DNA of 64,000 nucleotides from Sphingomonas sp. BAUL-RG-20F-R05-02. GTDB taxonomy: Bacteria; Pseudomonadota; Alphaproteobacteria; Sphingomonadales; Sphingomonadaceae. Location of the stretch: contig NZ_JAKNQH010000001.1 of assembly GCF_022662305.1 (NCBI RefSeq), positions 124,001 to 188,000 of the forward strand. Direction: 5' to 3'. This document shows, piece after piece, positions 18,500-28,103 of this stretch (its first letter is position 1; each line of letters opens with the position of its first letter). Under the pieces are notes generated by a model. The model was given only the letters and a program-made list of their open reading frames with translations. It was not told the origin of the DNA and searched no databases. The translations under genes and the position numbers were made by a program.

Positions 18500-19141
18500 A
18501 TGCGTAACTCGGGGCTTCTCAAGGGCTTGATGACGACCAGCGGGATCGCGCTGGCGCTGAATGGCTGCGCGACTGGCGGTGGCACGCAGTTGCCGCCAGC
18601 CGCTTTCGTCGCCACGCAGGAGCAGCCGGGCGAGGAATATGTCATCGGCCCGCTCGACCAGCTCAACATCTTCGTGTGGCGTAACCCCGAACTGTCGGCG
18701 AAGGTGCAGGTGCGCCCCGATGGCCGGATCACCACGCCACTCATCAACGACATGCCCGCCGTCGGCAAGACGCCGGCGATGCTCGCGGACGACATGAAGA
18801 TCGCGCTCGGCGAATACATCAAGGACCCGATCGTCTCCGTCATCGTAGAGAATTTCTCTGGCACGTTCAGCCAACAGGTCCGCATCGTCGGTGCGACCGC
18901 GAAGCCCGCATCGATCCCGTACCGCGCGAACATGACGCTGCTCGACGCGATGATCGCGGTGGGGGGACTAAGCGAATATGCGGCGGGCAACCGTGCCAAG
19001 CTCGTCCGCTACGACCGCACCACCGGCAAGCAGGTCGAGTATAACGTCAAGCTGTCCAACCTGCTGAAGAACGGTGATTCGAAGGCGAACGTCCGGCTGG
19101 AGCCGGGCGACGTCATCATTATCCCCGAGAGCATGTTCTGA
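18500..19141 (+). CDS. XrtA-associated polysaccharide export lipoprotein
   Basis: A 213-residue Wza-type outer-membrane export protein. The lipobox is ALNGC after the start MRNSGLLKGLMTTSG, so it is a lipoprotein. The polysaccharide export domain covers YVIGPLDQLNIFVWRNPELS to about residue 110, and an SLBB-like part follows (VRIVGATAKPASIPYRANMT). It ends LEPGDVIIIPESMF. It starts the second part of the cluster after a 69-base gap from the decarboxylase and is followed 13 bases later by the chain-length determinant. Confidence 0.93.
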   Translation: MRNSGLLKGLMTTSGIALALNGCATGGGTQLPPAAFVATQEQPGEEYVIGPLDQLNIFVWRNPELSAKVQVRPDGRITTPLINDMPAVGKTPAMLADDMKIALGEYIKDPIVSVIVENFSGTFSQQVRIVGATAKPASIPYRANMTLLDAMIAVGGLSEYAAGNRAKLVRYDRTTGKQVEYNVKLSNLLKNGDSKANVRLEPGDVIIIPESMF

Positions 19142-19154
19142 GGGGGCGCGCCGA

Positions 19155-20681
19155 GTGAACGGTCTCTTTGACGAACTGCGGATCGCGATCCATTCTATCT
19201 GGATGCGGCGCTGGCTTGCGCTTGGCGTGGCATGGGGCGTGGCGGTGGTCGGCTGGCTGTTCGTGGCGCAGATCCCAAGCAGCTACGAATCAACCGCGCG
19301 CGTGTTCGCGCAGATGCAGACGATCCTGCCGGCGGCGGTGGGCATCACGCCCGCCGACCAGCAGAAGGATCTCGACACGGTTCGCCAGACGCTGACCTCT
19401 GCCGACAATCTCGAGAAGGTCGTGCGCGGCACCGATCTCGCCAATACGGTCGCGACCGACAAGGATGTGGCGGACCGGGTGGCGGCGCTCCAGCAGGCGG
19501 TGAAGATCACCTCTGAGCAGGACAATACCTTTACCATTTCGGTCGCGCAGCGCAGCCCCAGGATCGCACGGCAGGTGGTGCAGAAGCTGCTCGACCTGTT
19601 CGTCGAACAGAACCTTTCCGGTGACAAGGCCGAGACCACCTCGACCCTGCAATTCCTCGACCAGCAGCTCGCGCAGAAGCAGAAGCAGCTTCAGGATGCC
19701 GAGACCAAGCGCGAGGCGTTCCAGAACCAGTTCCTCGGTTCGCTGCCCGGTACCGGATCGATCGCGGACCGGCTGGCGGCGGCGCGTGCGCAGATGTCGC
19801 AGGTCGACAGCGATCTGGCGGCGGCGCAGTCGAGCCTCGCGGTGGTGAACGGCCAGATGGCGGGCACGCCGGCGAGCGTGCCTGGCGCGGCGGCGAGCGC
19901 GGGTAGCGCCGGGCCGGCGCGCGCCCGACTGGCGGCGATCCAGGGCCAACTCGCCGATGCGCGGGCGCGGGGTTATACCGAACAGCACCCGGACGTGGTC
20001 GCGCTGAAAAGCCAGTTGGCGGCGGCGCAGGCGGCGGCGCGCAACGAGCCGCTGGTCGGCGGCACGGGCGCGGGCGCACGTGCATCCAACCCGCTATACC
20101 TTCAGTTGAAGTCCAATCAGGCTGACAAGCAGGCGCAGGTCGCCGCTGCGCTCAGCCGCAAGCGGCAGTTGCAGGGTGATATCGACGCGATCAGCGCGAA
20201 GCTGACCGGGGATTCCTCGCAGATGCAGGAACAGTCGCAAATCGAGCGCGACTATCAGGTGCTGAAGGACAGCTACGACAAGCTGCTCTCCGACCGCGAG
20301 GACGTACGCCTGCGCGGGCAGGCGCAATCGCAAACCGACCAGATCAAGTTCAGCGTGCTCGACCAGCCGAGTGCCCCGCGCGTACCGACCTCGCCCAATC
20401 GTCCGCTGCTGCTGACCGGTGTGCTGATCGCGGCGCTGGCGGTGGGTGGTGGTGCGGCGTTCGCGATGACGCAGGTGCAGACCACCTTCCCGACCGCGAA
20501 GCGGTTGGAGGCGGCTACGGGCCTCAGCGTGATCGGTTCGATCGGCGAAGCGGTAACCAAGGCGCAGATCGCGCAGCGGCGGCGACAGCTTGGCTATTTT
20601 GGCGGCGGCGCGGCGGCCCTGGTGGTCGCCTGGGTGGCGTTGCTCGGCGTCGAGATGCTCCAGCGAGGACTTGCGGCATGA
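19155..20681 (+). CDS. XrtA-associated polysaccharide chain-length determinant
   Basis: A 508-residue Wzz/BY-kinase transmembrane-activator-like protein. The start is GTG 19155 (VNGLFDELRIAIHSIWMRRW). The upstream part of the frame overlaps the export gene and is dropped. A first membrane helix lies near residues 18-40, a long periplasmic part contains a coiled coil (LDQQLAQKQKQLQDAETKRE region), and a second pair of hydrophobic stretches lies near residues 415-440 and 480-500. It sets polymer length together with the kinase, whose start it overlaps (ATGA). Confidence 0.93.
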   Translation: MNGLFDELRIAIHSIWMRRWLALGVAWGVAVVGWLFVAQIPSSYESTARVFAQMQTILPAAVGITPADQQKDLDTVRQTLTSADNLEKVVRGTDLANTVATDKDVADRVAALQQAVKITSEQDNTFTISVAQRSPRIARQVVQKLLDLFVEQNLSGDKAETTSTLQFLDQQLAQKQKQLQDAETKREAFQNQFLGSLPGTGSIADRLAAARAQMSQVDSDLAAAQSSLAVVNGQMAGTPASVPGAAASAGSAGPARARLAAIQGQLADARARGYTEQHPDVVALKSQLAAAQAAARNEPLVGGTGAGARASNPLYLQLKSNQADKQAQVAAALSRKRQLQGDIDAISAKLTGDSSQMQEQSQIERDYQVLKDSYDKLLSDREDVRLRGQAQSQTDQIKFSVLDQPSAPRVPTSPNRPLLLTGVLIAALAVGGGAAFAMTQVQTTFPTAKRLEAATGLSVIGSIGEAVTKAQIAQRRRQLGYFGGGAAALVVAWVALLGVEMLQRGLAA

Positions 20682-21607
20682 ACGACCTTACGCCTCGCAA
20701 GAAGGGCGGTTCGCTGATCGAGCGTGCCGCCAAGGTGTACGACTTCAACGCCGAACTGCGCGCACGAAACCCGCTGCCGCCGGTGGACGACGCGCCCGCG
20801 CCGTTGCCGCTGAAGGTGGTCGAGCCGGTCGTGGCGGAAATACCGGTGTTCACGCCCGCGCCCGTCAGCGGCGCTGTCGCGGTGATCGACCGCGCTATGC
20901 TTGCCGCCAACGGGCTGCTGGTGCCGGACGCGCCGGTCGGCGCGCTCGCTGAGGAGTTCCGGCTGGTCAAGCGGCAGTTGATGGTCACCGCGCGCAGCCT
21001 TCGCGCTGCCGATGCGGACAAATCGCGCACGATCCTCGTCTGTTCGGCAAAGCCGAACGACGGCAAGACCTATTGCGCGGTCAACCTCGCGATTTCGATG
21101 GCGGCGGAGCGTGAGGTCGAGGTGATCCTCGTTGATGCGGACTTCGCCAAGCCCGACGTGATGGCGCGGCTCGGCATTGCCGAGAGCATGGGTCTACTCG
21201 ACGCGCTTGCCGATCCGGCAGTAGATATTGAGGACTGCGTGGTGCGCACCGATATCGCACAGTTCAGCGTGCTGCCCGCCGGCACCAAGTCGCACAACGA
21301 CACCGAACTGCTCGGTAGCGCGCGCACCGCCAAGCTGATCGCCCGGCTGCTCGCCGCCGATCCGCGCCGCGTGCTGATCTTCGATTCGCCGCCGGTGCTG
21401 GCGGCGTCGCCCGCCGCCGTGCTGGCGCATCACGTCGGGCAGACCGTGATCGTGGTGCGCGCCGACAGGACGGTGGAAAGCGACTTGCGTGAGGCGGTCG
21501 CGCTGCTCGACGGGTGCGAGGAAATTCAGCTGTTGCTCAACGCAGTCAGCTATGCGCCCGGCGGCCGCCGTTTCGGCAGCTATTACGGGCAGGAGGAAAG
21601 CAAATGA
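20678..21607 (+). CDS. XrtA-associated tyrosine autokinase
   Basis: A 309-residue bacterial tyrosine kinase of the cytoplasmic type (CapB/Wzc C-domain). Walker A is SAKPNDGKTYCAVNLA, Walker A' is LVDADFAKP, and Walker B is LIFDSPP. A short C-terminal tail carries paired tyrosines (SYYGQ), the likely autophosphorylation site. It acts with the membrane chain-length determinant upstream to control polymerisation and export. It overlaps both neighbours by ATGA. Confidence 0.93.
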   Translation: MNDLTPRKKGGSLIERAAKVYDFNAELRARNPLPPVDDAPAPLPLKVVEPVVAEIPVFTPAPVSGAVAVIDRAMLAANGLLVPDAPVGALAEEFRLVKRQLMVTARSLRAADADKSRTILVCSAKPNDGKTYCAVNLAISMAAEREVEVILVDADFAKPDVMARLGIAESMGLLDALADPAVDIEDCVVRTDIAQFSVLPAGTKSHNDTELLGSARTAKLIARLLAADPRRVLIFDSPPVLAASPAAVLAHHVGQTVIVVRADRTVESDLREAVALLDGCEEIQLLLNAVSYAPGGRRFGSYYGQEESK

Positions 21608-23196
21608 AGGCTCTGCTGCTGAGCGGCGCGGCCTGCGCCGCGCTCATCGCGATCCCTGCACAGGCGCAGCGGTCGAAATCTATCACGCCGTATATCGAGC
21701 TTGCGCAGACGGTCGACGCCGATCTCACCAACAACGACGTGCTGACCTATTCCACGATCGCGGCCGGGGTGGATGCCAACATCCACACCACGCGCACCGA
21801 CGTGCAGGTGAGCTACCGCTACGAACGGCGCATCGCCTGGAACAAGGACATCGGCGATAACGACGTGCACAGCGGCCTTGCTCGCGCCAACGTGCGCGTG
21901 GCGCCGGGCGTGAGCATCGAGGGCGGCGCGCTGGCGGTGCGGACGCGGAACGACATCCGTGGTGCCGCGCCGATCAACCTCGCTGCCGATAACGACAACA
22001 TCAGCCAGGTCTATTCGGTTTATGCCGGGCCGACCGTGGCCACCAATGCCGGCCCGGTGCAGCTCAACGCGGCCTATCGCTACGGCTATACCAAGGTGGA
22101 GACGCCGGGTGCGACGTTGGTCGCGCCGGGTGCGCCGAAGCTCGATACCTTCGATATCGAACAGAGCCATGTCGTCACCGCCTCCGCCGGCGTCAAGGCG
22201 GGTGAGGTCCTGCCGGTCGGCGTCACTGTCAGCGGCGCATACGAACGCGACACGCAGAACCAGCTTCGTCAGCGTTACGAGGGCAAATACGCGCGCGGTG
22301 ACGTGGTTCTGCCGGTCACGCGGACGCTCGCGGTACGCGCCGGCGCAGGGTACGAAAACATCAAGGTCACGCAGAAGGATGCGTTGCTGGACGCGGCGGG
22401 CAACGTCGTGACCGATCGCAACGGGCGGTTCGTCACCAACGAGGCTTCGCCGCGCCGGATCGCGTACGAGACGGATGGGCTGATCTATGACGCCGGCGTG
22501 ATCTGGCGGCCGTCGCCGCGCACCTTGCTGACCGCCAACGTCGGCCGACGCTATGGCGGCACGATCTACACCGGATCGTTCTCCTACGCACCGACCCGCT
22601 CGGTGAGCCTGCAGATCGGGGTGTACGACGGCGTGACCACGTTTGGCCGTCAGCTTCAGGACGGTATCGGTCGCCTGCCGACCACCTTCATCACGCAGCG
22701 CGATGCGTTCGGCCAGCAGTTCGGCGGCTGTACCTTCAGCACCGGCAACTCGGCAGGTGGCTGCCTGAACGGTGCGCTCCAGTCGATTTCGACCTCTGCG
22801 TATCGCGCACGCGGCGTCGATGCGATCCTGTCGGCCAGCCGCGGCCCGATCAGCTACGGCGTCGGCGCGGGCTATGCCAACCGCCGTTTCTACGCCCCCG
22901 AGGGTGAGGGCTTCACCGTCGACGGCGTCGAGGACGACAGCTATTACGCGCAAGCCTATGTCGGCCTGACGCTCGATCCGGTGTCGAGCATCAACGCGGA
23001 TATCATCGCGAACTATTATAAGTCGGGGATCGTCGGCTCGCGCGGCATCTACAGCGAGGGCGCAACCGTAAGTTACTACCGCAGCTTCGGACGGTTGGGC
23101 GCGAGCGCGACCGCCGGGCTCTACAACTTCAGCCAGCAGGGCCTTCGCGACCAGACCTCCGCGCAGGGTCAGGTCGGCATGCGGTACAGTTTCTGA
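21604..23196 (+). CDS. XrtA-associated outer-membrane beta-barrel protein
   Basis: A 530-residue protein with a signal peptide (MKALLLSGAACAALIAIPAQAQ) and long alternating hydrophobic stretches that end GMRYSF with a terminal Phe, typical of an outer-membrane barrel. It corresponds to the PEP-CTERM-system-associated outer-membrane protein family. The start at 21604 overlaps the kinase stop by ATGA, and the longer upstream frame is rejected. A role as the exopolysaccharide exit channel or a surface anchor is inferred from location in the export part of the cluster. Confidence 0.9.
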   Translation: MKALLLSGAACAALIAIPAQAQRSKSITPYIELAQTVDADLTNNDVLTYSTIAAGVDANIHTTRTDVQVSYRYERRIAWNKDIGDNDVHSGLARANVRVAPGVSIEGGALAVRTRNDIRGAAPINLAADNDNISQVYSVYAGPTVATNAGPVQLNAAYRYGYTKVETPGATLVAPGAPKLDTFDIEQSHVVTASAGVKAGEVLPVGVTVSGAYERDTQNQLRQRYEGKYARGDVVLPVTRTLAVRAGAGYENIKVTQKDALLDAAGNVVTDRNGRFVTNEASPRRIAYETDGLIYDAGVIWRPSPRTLLTANVGRRYGGTIYTGSFSYAPTRSVSLQIGVYDGVTTFGRQLQDGIGRLPTTFITQRDAFGQQFGGCTFSTGNSAGGCLNGALQSISTSAYRARGVDAILSASRGPISYGVGAGYANRRFYAPEGEGFTVDGVEDDSYYAQAYVGLTLDPVSSINADIIANYYKSGIVGSRGIYSEGATVSYYRSFGRLGASATAGLYNFSQQGLRDQTSAQGQVGMRYSF

Positions 23197-23207
23197 GGAC
23201 GAGTGGC

Positions 23208-24983
23208 ATGTACGACGACCATTACGGACTGAACGGGCGGCCGTTCCAGCTCACGCCCGATCCGCGCTTCTGGTACGAGACCGCCACGCACCGCAAGGCG
23301 ATGGCGTATCTTGGCTATGGCCTCAGCCAGGGCGAGGGCTTCATCGTCATCACCGGCGATGTCGGCGCGGGCAAGACGACTTTGGTCGGCCACCTGATGG
23401 CGACTGTCGATCGCGACCGCTTGCAGGCGATCAAGATTGTCTCCACCCAGATCGAGGCGGACGATCTGCTCCGCATGGTCGGCAACGGACTCGATCTGCA
23501 GACCGACGGCATGACCAAGGCGCAATTGCTCACCGCGATTGAACGCGGCCTGCACGCCACCGCGCGCAGTGGACGGCGCACGCTGCTGATCGTCGACGAA
23601 GCGCAGGCGCTGCCGGTGTCCGCGCTTGAAGAATTGCGGATGCTGTCGAACTTCCAGGCGGGAGGGCATGCGCTGCTGCAGATCTTCCTGCTCGGACAGC
23701 CCGAGTTCCGTGAACGGCTGCATGGCTCGGACCGGCTCGAGCAGCTCCGCCAACGCGTGATCGCGACGCATCACCTCGACCCGATGGAGCGCGAGGAAGT
23801 CGCACCGTACATGATCCACCGGCTCGGCGTGGTGGGGTGGACCGGGCGCCCGCATTTCACCGATGATGCGTTCGCCGCGCTGTACTCCGGCTCGGACGGC
23901 GTGCCGCGCCGGCTCAACCAGCTTGCTGGCCGAGTGCTAATGTTCGGCGCGATCGAGCAGCTCGACACGATTGACGCAGAGGTGGTGAATACGGTGCTGG
24001 CCGATATTTCCAACGACACGCCGGCCGAAACGCCTGCGCCGGCGCCAGTCGCCCAGAAAGCATCTGCGCAGCCGCAATCGGCCGTGGTGCGCCCGATCCG
24101 ACCGGTGGACGCGCTACCCGATCCAGCCTTGCTGGCGCGGATCGAATCGCTTGAATCGCGTGCCGACGAGCCCGGTGCGGACCAGTCGCTGATGCAGGCG
24201 ATCGCCTCGATCGAGTCGCGGCTGGAGAACGTGTCGGCCGGGCCGCGTGGCGATCGTGGCATCCTCGCACGGTTGACCTCGCTGGAGGCGCGAGTCGAGC
24301 AGGTACCGAAGCTGGATCCGGCCTTGCCTGAGCGAATTGCCTCGGTTGAGGCGCGGACCGATCAGATCGCCGGCGTGGTTGCGGATGTCGACCAGATGTT
24401 CCGCGAGGATCTCATCACGCTGGGCACGGCGATCGAGCAGACCGCCGCCCGCATCCCGGAGGCTGACGCCGCCGCCCGCGAGCGGCTGGGAGTGCTGGAA
24501 GCTCGGTTTGAACAGCTTGCCGCCGATATGGCGATCCCGGCGATCGAGGCGCAGCTTGGGTCGTTGGAGGAACGGTTCGAGGCGCTTGCCGCGCGTCGGC
24601 CGGAGGTCGATCCGGCAACCGAGGCACAGCTTGCCGCGCTGGAGGCGCGGCTTGACGAGGTGGCGGGCCGGCCGGTGCAAACCGATCCCGCGGTGACGGA
24701 TCATCTCGGATCGCTTGAAGCGGCGATGGCGCAACTCTCCGCGCGCCCAAGCGACCTTCCGCCTGCGACAAAGGCGCGGCTTGCCGTCCTGGAGACGCAG
24801 GTCGAGGAGGCGCTGGAGGCTTCATCGGCGGGCGACCCCGCCAGCCGCGCGCGCATCGCATCGCTGGAGGCGCGCGTGGAGGAGCAGGACGCGGCGTTGC
24901 GGCGCGTCCTGACGCTGCTGGTCGATTGGGTGGAAGGCGAGGGGTCGCACGACATGGCCGGCCTCCGCCGCGATTTGCGCTGA
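23208..24983 (+). CDS. XrtA-associated AAA ATPase with a long C-terminal repeat tail
   Basis: A 591-residue protein. The N-terminal 270 residues are an ExeA/GspA-like AAA ATPase: YGLNGRPFQLTPDPRFWYET at the start, Walker A GDVGAGKTTLV, Walker B LLIVDEAQAL. A Pro/Ala linker follows near residues 272-300. From about residue 305 to 575 there are about nine degenerate copies of a heptad-like unit with the core LxxLEaR (RIESLESR, RLTSLEARVEQ, RLGVLEARFEQ, QLAALEARLDE, RIASLEARVEE), which predicts a long coiled coil. Members of this ATPase family are usually much shorter. It may scaffold the secretion complex through this tail. Confidence 0.9.
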   Translation: MYDDHYGLNGRPFQLTPDPRFWYETATHRKAMAYLGYGLSQGEGFIVITGDVGAGKTTLVGHLMATVDRDRLQAIKIVSTQIEADDLLRMVGNGLDLQTDGMTKAQLLTAIERGLHATARSGRRTLLIVDEAQALPVSALEELRMLSNFQAGGHALLQIFLLGQPEFRERLHGSDRLEQLRQRVIATHHLDPMEREEVAPYMIHRLGVVGWTGRPHFTDDAFAALYSGSDGVPRRLNQLAGRVLMFGAIEQLDTIDAEVVNTVLADISNDTPAETPAPAPVAQKASAQPQSAVVRPIRPVDALPDPALLARIESLESRADEPGADQSLMQAIASIESRLENVSAGPRGDRGILARLTSLEARVEQVPKLDPALPERIASVEARTDQIAGVVADVDQMFREDLITLGTAIEQTAARIPEADAAARERLGVLEARFEQLAADMAIPAIEAQLGSLEERFEALAARRPEVDPATEAQLAALEARLDEVAGRPVQTDPAVTDHLGSLEAAMAQLSARPSDLPPATKARLAVLETQVEEALEASSAGDPASRARIASLEARVEEQDAALRRVLTLLVDWVEGEGSHDMAGLRRDLR

Positions 24984-24987
24984 CGTC

Positions 24988-25824
24988 ATGCGGCACGCGC
25001 TGTCGGTCGATATCGAGGAGTGGTTCCAGGTCGGCGCGTTCGAGCGGGTCATCGCGCCCGCCGACTGGGACCGGCTGGAATCGCGGGTGGAATACAATAC
25101 CGATGCGGTGCTGGCGCTGTTCGCCGAAAGCGGGGTGAAGGCCACCTTCTTCACGCTCGGCTGGGTGGCGGAGCGGCACCCCGCGTTGATCCGCCGGATC
25201 GTCGCGGGCGGGCATGAACTCGCCAGCCACGGCTGGGCGCACACCCGCGTGTTCACGATGACCGCCGATCAGTTCCGCGCCGATATCGTGCGCGCACGAA
25301 AGACGCTGGAGGATGCCGGGGGTGTCGCCATCACCGGCTACCGCGCGCCGAGCTTCTCGATCGACAAGCGCACGCCCTGGGCGCACCCGATCCTTGCCGA
25401 GGAAGGCTATGCTTACTCGTCGAGCGTTGCGCCGCTGAGGCACGATCATTACGGCTGGCCCGAGGCGCCGCGCTACGCGTTCCGGCCGGTCGCGGACGCG
25501 GGGTTGGTCGAGGTGCCGGTGACGGTGGCCGAGTTCGGCCAGCGGCGGATGGCGACCGGCGGTGGCTTCTTCCGGTTGTTCCCGGCGGCGCTGACCAACC
25601 ATGCAGTGCGGCAGGTATCGGCCGACGGCCAGCCGGCGGTGTTCTACTTCCACCCGTGGGAGATCGACACCGGCCAGCCGCGCGTCGCGGCGGCCCCGCT
25701 CAAGTCTCGGTTGCGGCATTACAGCCGGCTCGGCGCGATGGCGGGCAAGCTGCGCGGGCTGATCCGTGCGCATCGCTGGGACCGGATGGACCGTATCGTG
25801 GCGGATCTGACGGTGCCTGCGTGA
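24988..25824 (+). CDS. XrtA-associated polysaccharide deacetylase
   Basis: A 278-residue NodB-homology carbohydrate esterase. The catalytic opening is LSVDIEEWFQV, the metal-binding His pair is in ELASHGWAHTRV, and the substrate motif is TGYRAPSFSID. It would remove N-acetyl groups from the growing or finished polysaccharide. It starts 4 bases after the ATPase stop and overlaps the next gene by GTGA. No signal peptide is evident, so action at the cytoplasmic face before export is possible. Confidence 0.93.
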   Translation: MRHALSVDIEEWFQVGAFERVIAPADWDRLESRVEYNTDAVLALFAESGVKATFFTLGWVAERHPALIRRIVAGGHELASHGWAHTRVFTMTADQFRADIVRARKTLEDAGGVAITGYRAPSFSIDKRTPWAHPILAEEGYAYSSSVAPLRHDHYGWPEAPRYAFRPVADAGLVEVPVTVAEFGQRRMATGGGFFRLFPAALTNHAVRQVSADGQPAVFYFHPWEIDTGQPRVAAAPLKSRLRHYSRLGAMAGKLRGLIRAHRWDRMDRIVADLTVPA

Positions 25825-26894
25825 CCGTGCCGTTGTTGTCGCCCCCGCTCGGGCTGCGCGCCGCCGATCTGAGCAACGCCGCCGACTGTGAGCGGATCAG
25901 CGAATTCGTGCGCGGGCAGGCGGGCGGTACGCCTTTCCACCTGCCGGCGTGGAGCCTTGCGGTGGCGCGAGGGTGCGGGCAGCGCAGCCACACGCTGATC
26001 GTCGAACGTGCCGACGGCGGGATCGAGGGCGTGCTGCCGATGACCGAAATCCGTTCGCGTCTGTTCGGGCGGGCGTTGGTCTCGAACGGCTTCGCTGTGG
26101 GTGGCGGCATCCTCGCCAGCAACGATGCGGCGGCGGGTGTGCTGGCGGAAGCCGGCTGGGCGCTGGCGCTGAAGCTTGGCGTTTCGAGCCTCGAATTGCG
26201 CGGCGGCCTTGTGCCGGGCGGCGATTGGATTGCGGAGGAAGGCGCGTATCTCGGCTTCACTCGCCCGCTCGCGGTGTCGGACGAGGCCGAACTGATGGCC
26301 ATCCCGCGCAAACAGCGGGCCGAAGTGCGCAAGGCGCGTGCGCTCGATCTCGACGTGTCGGTCGGGAGCGGCAAGGCCGACCGCGAGGCGCATTATACCG
26401 TCTACGCCGAATCGGTCCGCAATCTAGGCACGCCGGTGTTCCCGGCAAAGCTGTTCGCGTACGTGCTGGATGCGTTCGGCGATGATGCGGATATCCTGAC
26501 GATCCGCTCCGCCGGTAAGCCGGTGGCGAGCGTGCTGTCGCTATATCATCGGGGTATCGTCTATCCTTATTGGGGCGGCGGCACGGTCGAAGCCCGCGCG
26601 CTGCGGGCCAACGACCGGATGTACTTCGCGCTGATGAGCCATGCCCGCGCACGCGGCTGCTCGACGTTCGACTTCGGGCGATCGAAGGTCGGTACCGGGC
26701 CGGCGGCGTTCAAGAAAAATTGGGGTTTCGAGGGTGTGCCGCTGCGCTATGCCAAGCGTGTGAAACCTGGCGAGACTCCGCGCGAGATCAACCCGCTCAG
26801 CCCGAAATACCGGCTGCAAGTCGACCTTTGGAAGAAGCTGCCCTTGCGACTTGCGAACATGATCGGTCCGCATATCGCCAAGGGGCTTGGCTGA
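25821..26894 (+). CDS. XrtA-associated FemAB-like acyltransferase
   Basis: A 357-residue GNAT-fold protein of the FemAB type, the family that transfers amino acids from aminoacyl-tRNA to cell-wall peptides. The start is GTG 25821 in GTGA overlap with the deacetylase gene, and the longer upstream frame is rejected. Segments such as GTPFHLPAWSLAVARGCG, FDFGRSKVGTGPAAFKKNWG and NPLSPKYRLQVDLWKKLPL are typical of the cluster version. The combination with decarboxylase, ligase and carrier protein suggests that an amino-acid-like group is added to the polymer. That is an inference. Confidence 0.9.
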   Translation: MTVPLLSPPLGLRAADLSNAADCERISEFVRGQAGGTPFHLPAWSLAVARGCGQRSHTLIVERADGGIEGVLPMTEIRSRLFGRALVSNGFAVGGGILASNDAAAGVLAEAGWALALKLGVSSLELRGGLVPGGDWIAEEGAYLGFTRPLAVSDEAELMAIPRKQRAEVRKARALDLDVSVGSGKADREAHYTVYAESVRNLGTPVFPAKLFAYVLDAFGDDADILTIRSAGKPVASVLSLYHRGIVYPYWGGGTVEARALRANDRMYFALMSHARARGCSTFDFGRSKVGTGPAAFKKNWGFEGVPLRYAKRVKPGETPREINPLSPKYRLQVDLWKKLPLRLANMIGPHIAKGLG

Positions 26895-26909
26895 GCGGTG
26901 GACTGACGT

Positions 26910-28103
26910 ATGAGCGACATCCTGTTTTTAGCGCACCGCGTGCCCTATCCGCCGGATCGTGGTGACAAGATCCGGGGTTTCCACGTCCTCCAGCATCTGT
27001 GCGGCCATACGCGCGTCCACCTCGTCGCGTTCGCGGACGACGCGCGTGACCTGGAGGCGGGGCCGCCCGCGTGGCTGACGGGGGAACGCAAGGTGCTATG
27101 GCGCGGCAAACCCCGCTGGCGCGCGGTGGGCGAAGCGCTGCTCCAGCATCGTCCGGTGTCGCTGACTGCGTTCGACGATGCTGGCGTACGCGATGCGGTG
27201 GCAGACATTATGGCGCGGCATGCGATTGACACGATCTACGTGTTCTCGGGTCAGATGGCGCAGTATCTGCCGCCGACGTTGCCCCAGCGCGTGGTGATGG
27301 ATTTCGTCGATATGGATTCGGCGAAGTTTGCCGATTACGCTGCCGCCGCGCGTGGCCCGTCACGTTGGATGATGGCGCGTGAAGCCAAGATGCTGCAGGC
27401 GTTCGAGCGCAGCATCGCGGAGCGCGTGGATGCCAGCCTGTTCGTCAGCACCGCCGAAGCCGCGCTGTTCCGGACTGAAACCGGAGCGGACCGCGTGATG
27501 GCGATCGAGAACGGCATCAACACGCAGGTATTCGATCCGGCAGCCGATTTCGCGCGGGCGGACGCTCCGGACGAGGTGATCGTCTTCACCGGCCAGATGG
27601 ATTACCGCCCGAATATCGAGGCGGTCACGTGGTTCGCCCAGGCGATCCTGCCGCAGATCCGCGCCCGGCGCCCGCAGGCACATTTCGCGATCGTTGGTCG
27701 TGCGCCGGCTCAGGCTGTGAAGGCGCTTGCCAAACTCCCAGGCGTGATCGTGACGGGCGAAGTGGCGGACGTGCGCGGCTGGCTTGCCGCCGCGAGCGTG
27801 GTGGTCGCGCCGCTGAGATTGGCGCGCGGCATCCAGAACAAGGTGCTGGAGGCGATGGCGATGGCACGGCCCGTGGTCGCCTCCGTGCCCGCCGCGGAGG
27901 GTATCGCGCATGCCGGCACGATCCGGGTCGGCGCGGACGCGGCCGAGATAGCCGGAGCGGTGAGCGCGCTGCTTGCCGATCGCGACGCCGCCGCGGCGCT
28001 GGGCCAGTCGGCGCGTGCGCAGGTTCAGCGACGCTATAGCTGGGCGGCATGCCTCGCTCCGCTCGACACCGTCGTCGCGGGTGGGGCGCGGCAGGCGGCG
28101 TGA
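26910..28103 (+). CDS. XrtA-associated glycosyltransferase, GT4-like
   Basis: A 397-residue glycosyltransferase with a GT-B arrangement. The N-terminus MSDILFLAHRVPYPPDRGDK is the signature of the XrtA-linked subfamily. The C-terminal nucleotide-sugar site reads VVAPLRLARGIQNKVLEAMA, with the Glu in the position of the E-x7-E motif. It probably adds a sugar to a lipid-linked exopolysaccharide intermediate. Its stop overlaps the GTG of the exosortase gene (GTGA). Confidence 0.92.
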   Translation: MSDILFLAHRVPYPPDRGDKIRGFHVLQHLCGHTRVHLVAFADDARDLEAGPPAWLTGERKVLWRGKPRWRAVGEALLQHRPVSLTAFDDAGVRDAVADIMARHAIDTIYVFSGQMAQYLPPTLPQRVVMDFVDMDSAKFADYAAAARGPSRWMMAREAKMLQAFERSIAERVDASLFVSTAEAALFRTETGADRVMAIENGINTQVFDPAADFARADAPDEVIVFTGQMDYRPNIEAVTWFAQAILPQIRARRPQAHFAIVGRAPAQAVKALAKLPGVIVTGEVADVRGWLAAASVVVAPLRLARGIQNKVLEAMAMARPVVASVPAAEGIAHAGTIRVGADAAEIAGAVSALLADRDAAAALGQSARAQVQRRYSWAACLAPLDTVVAGGARQAA

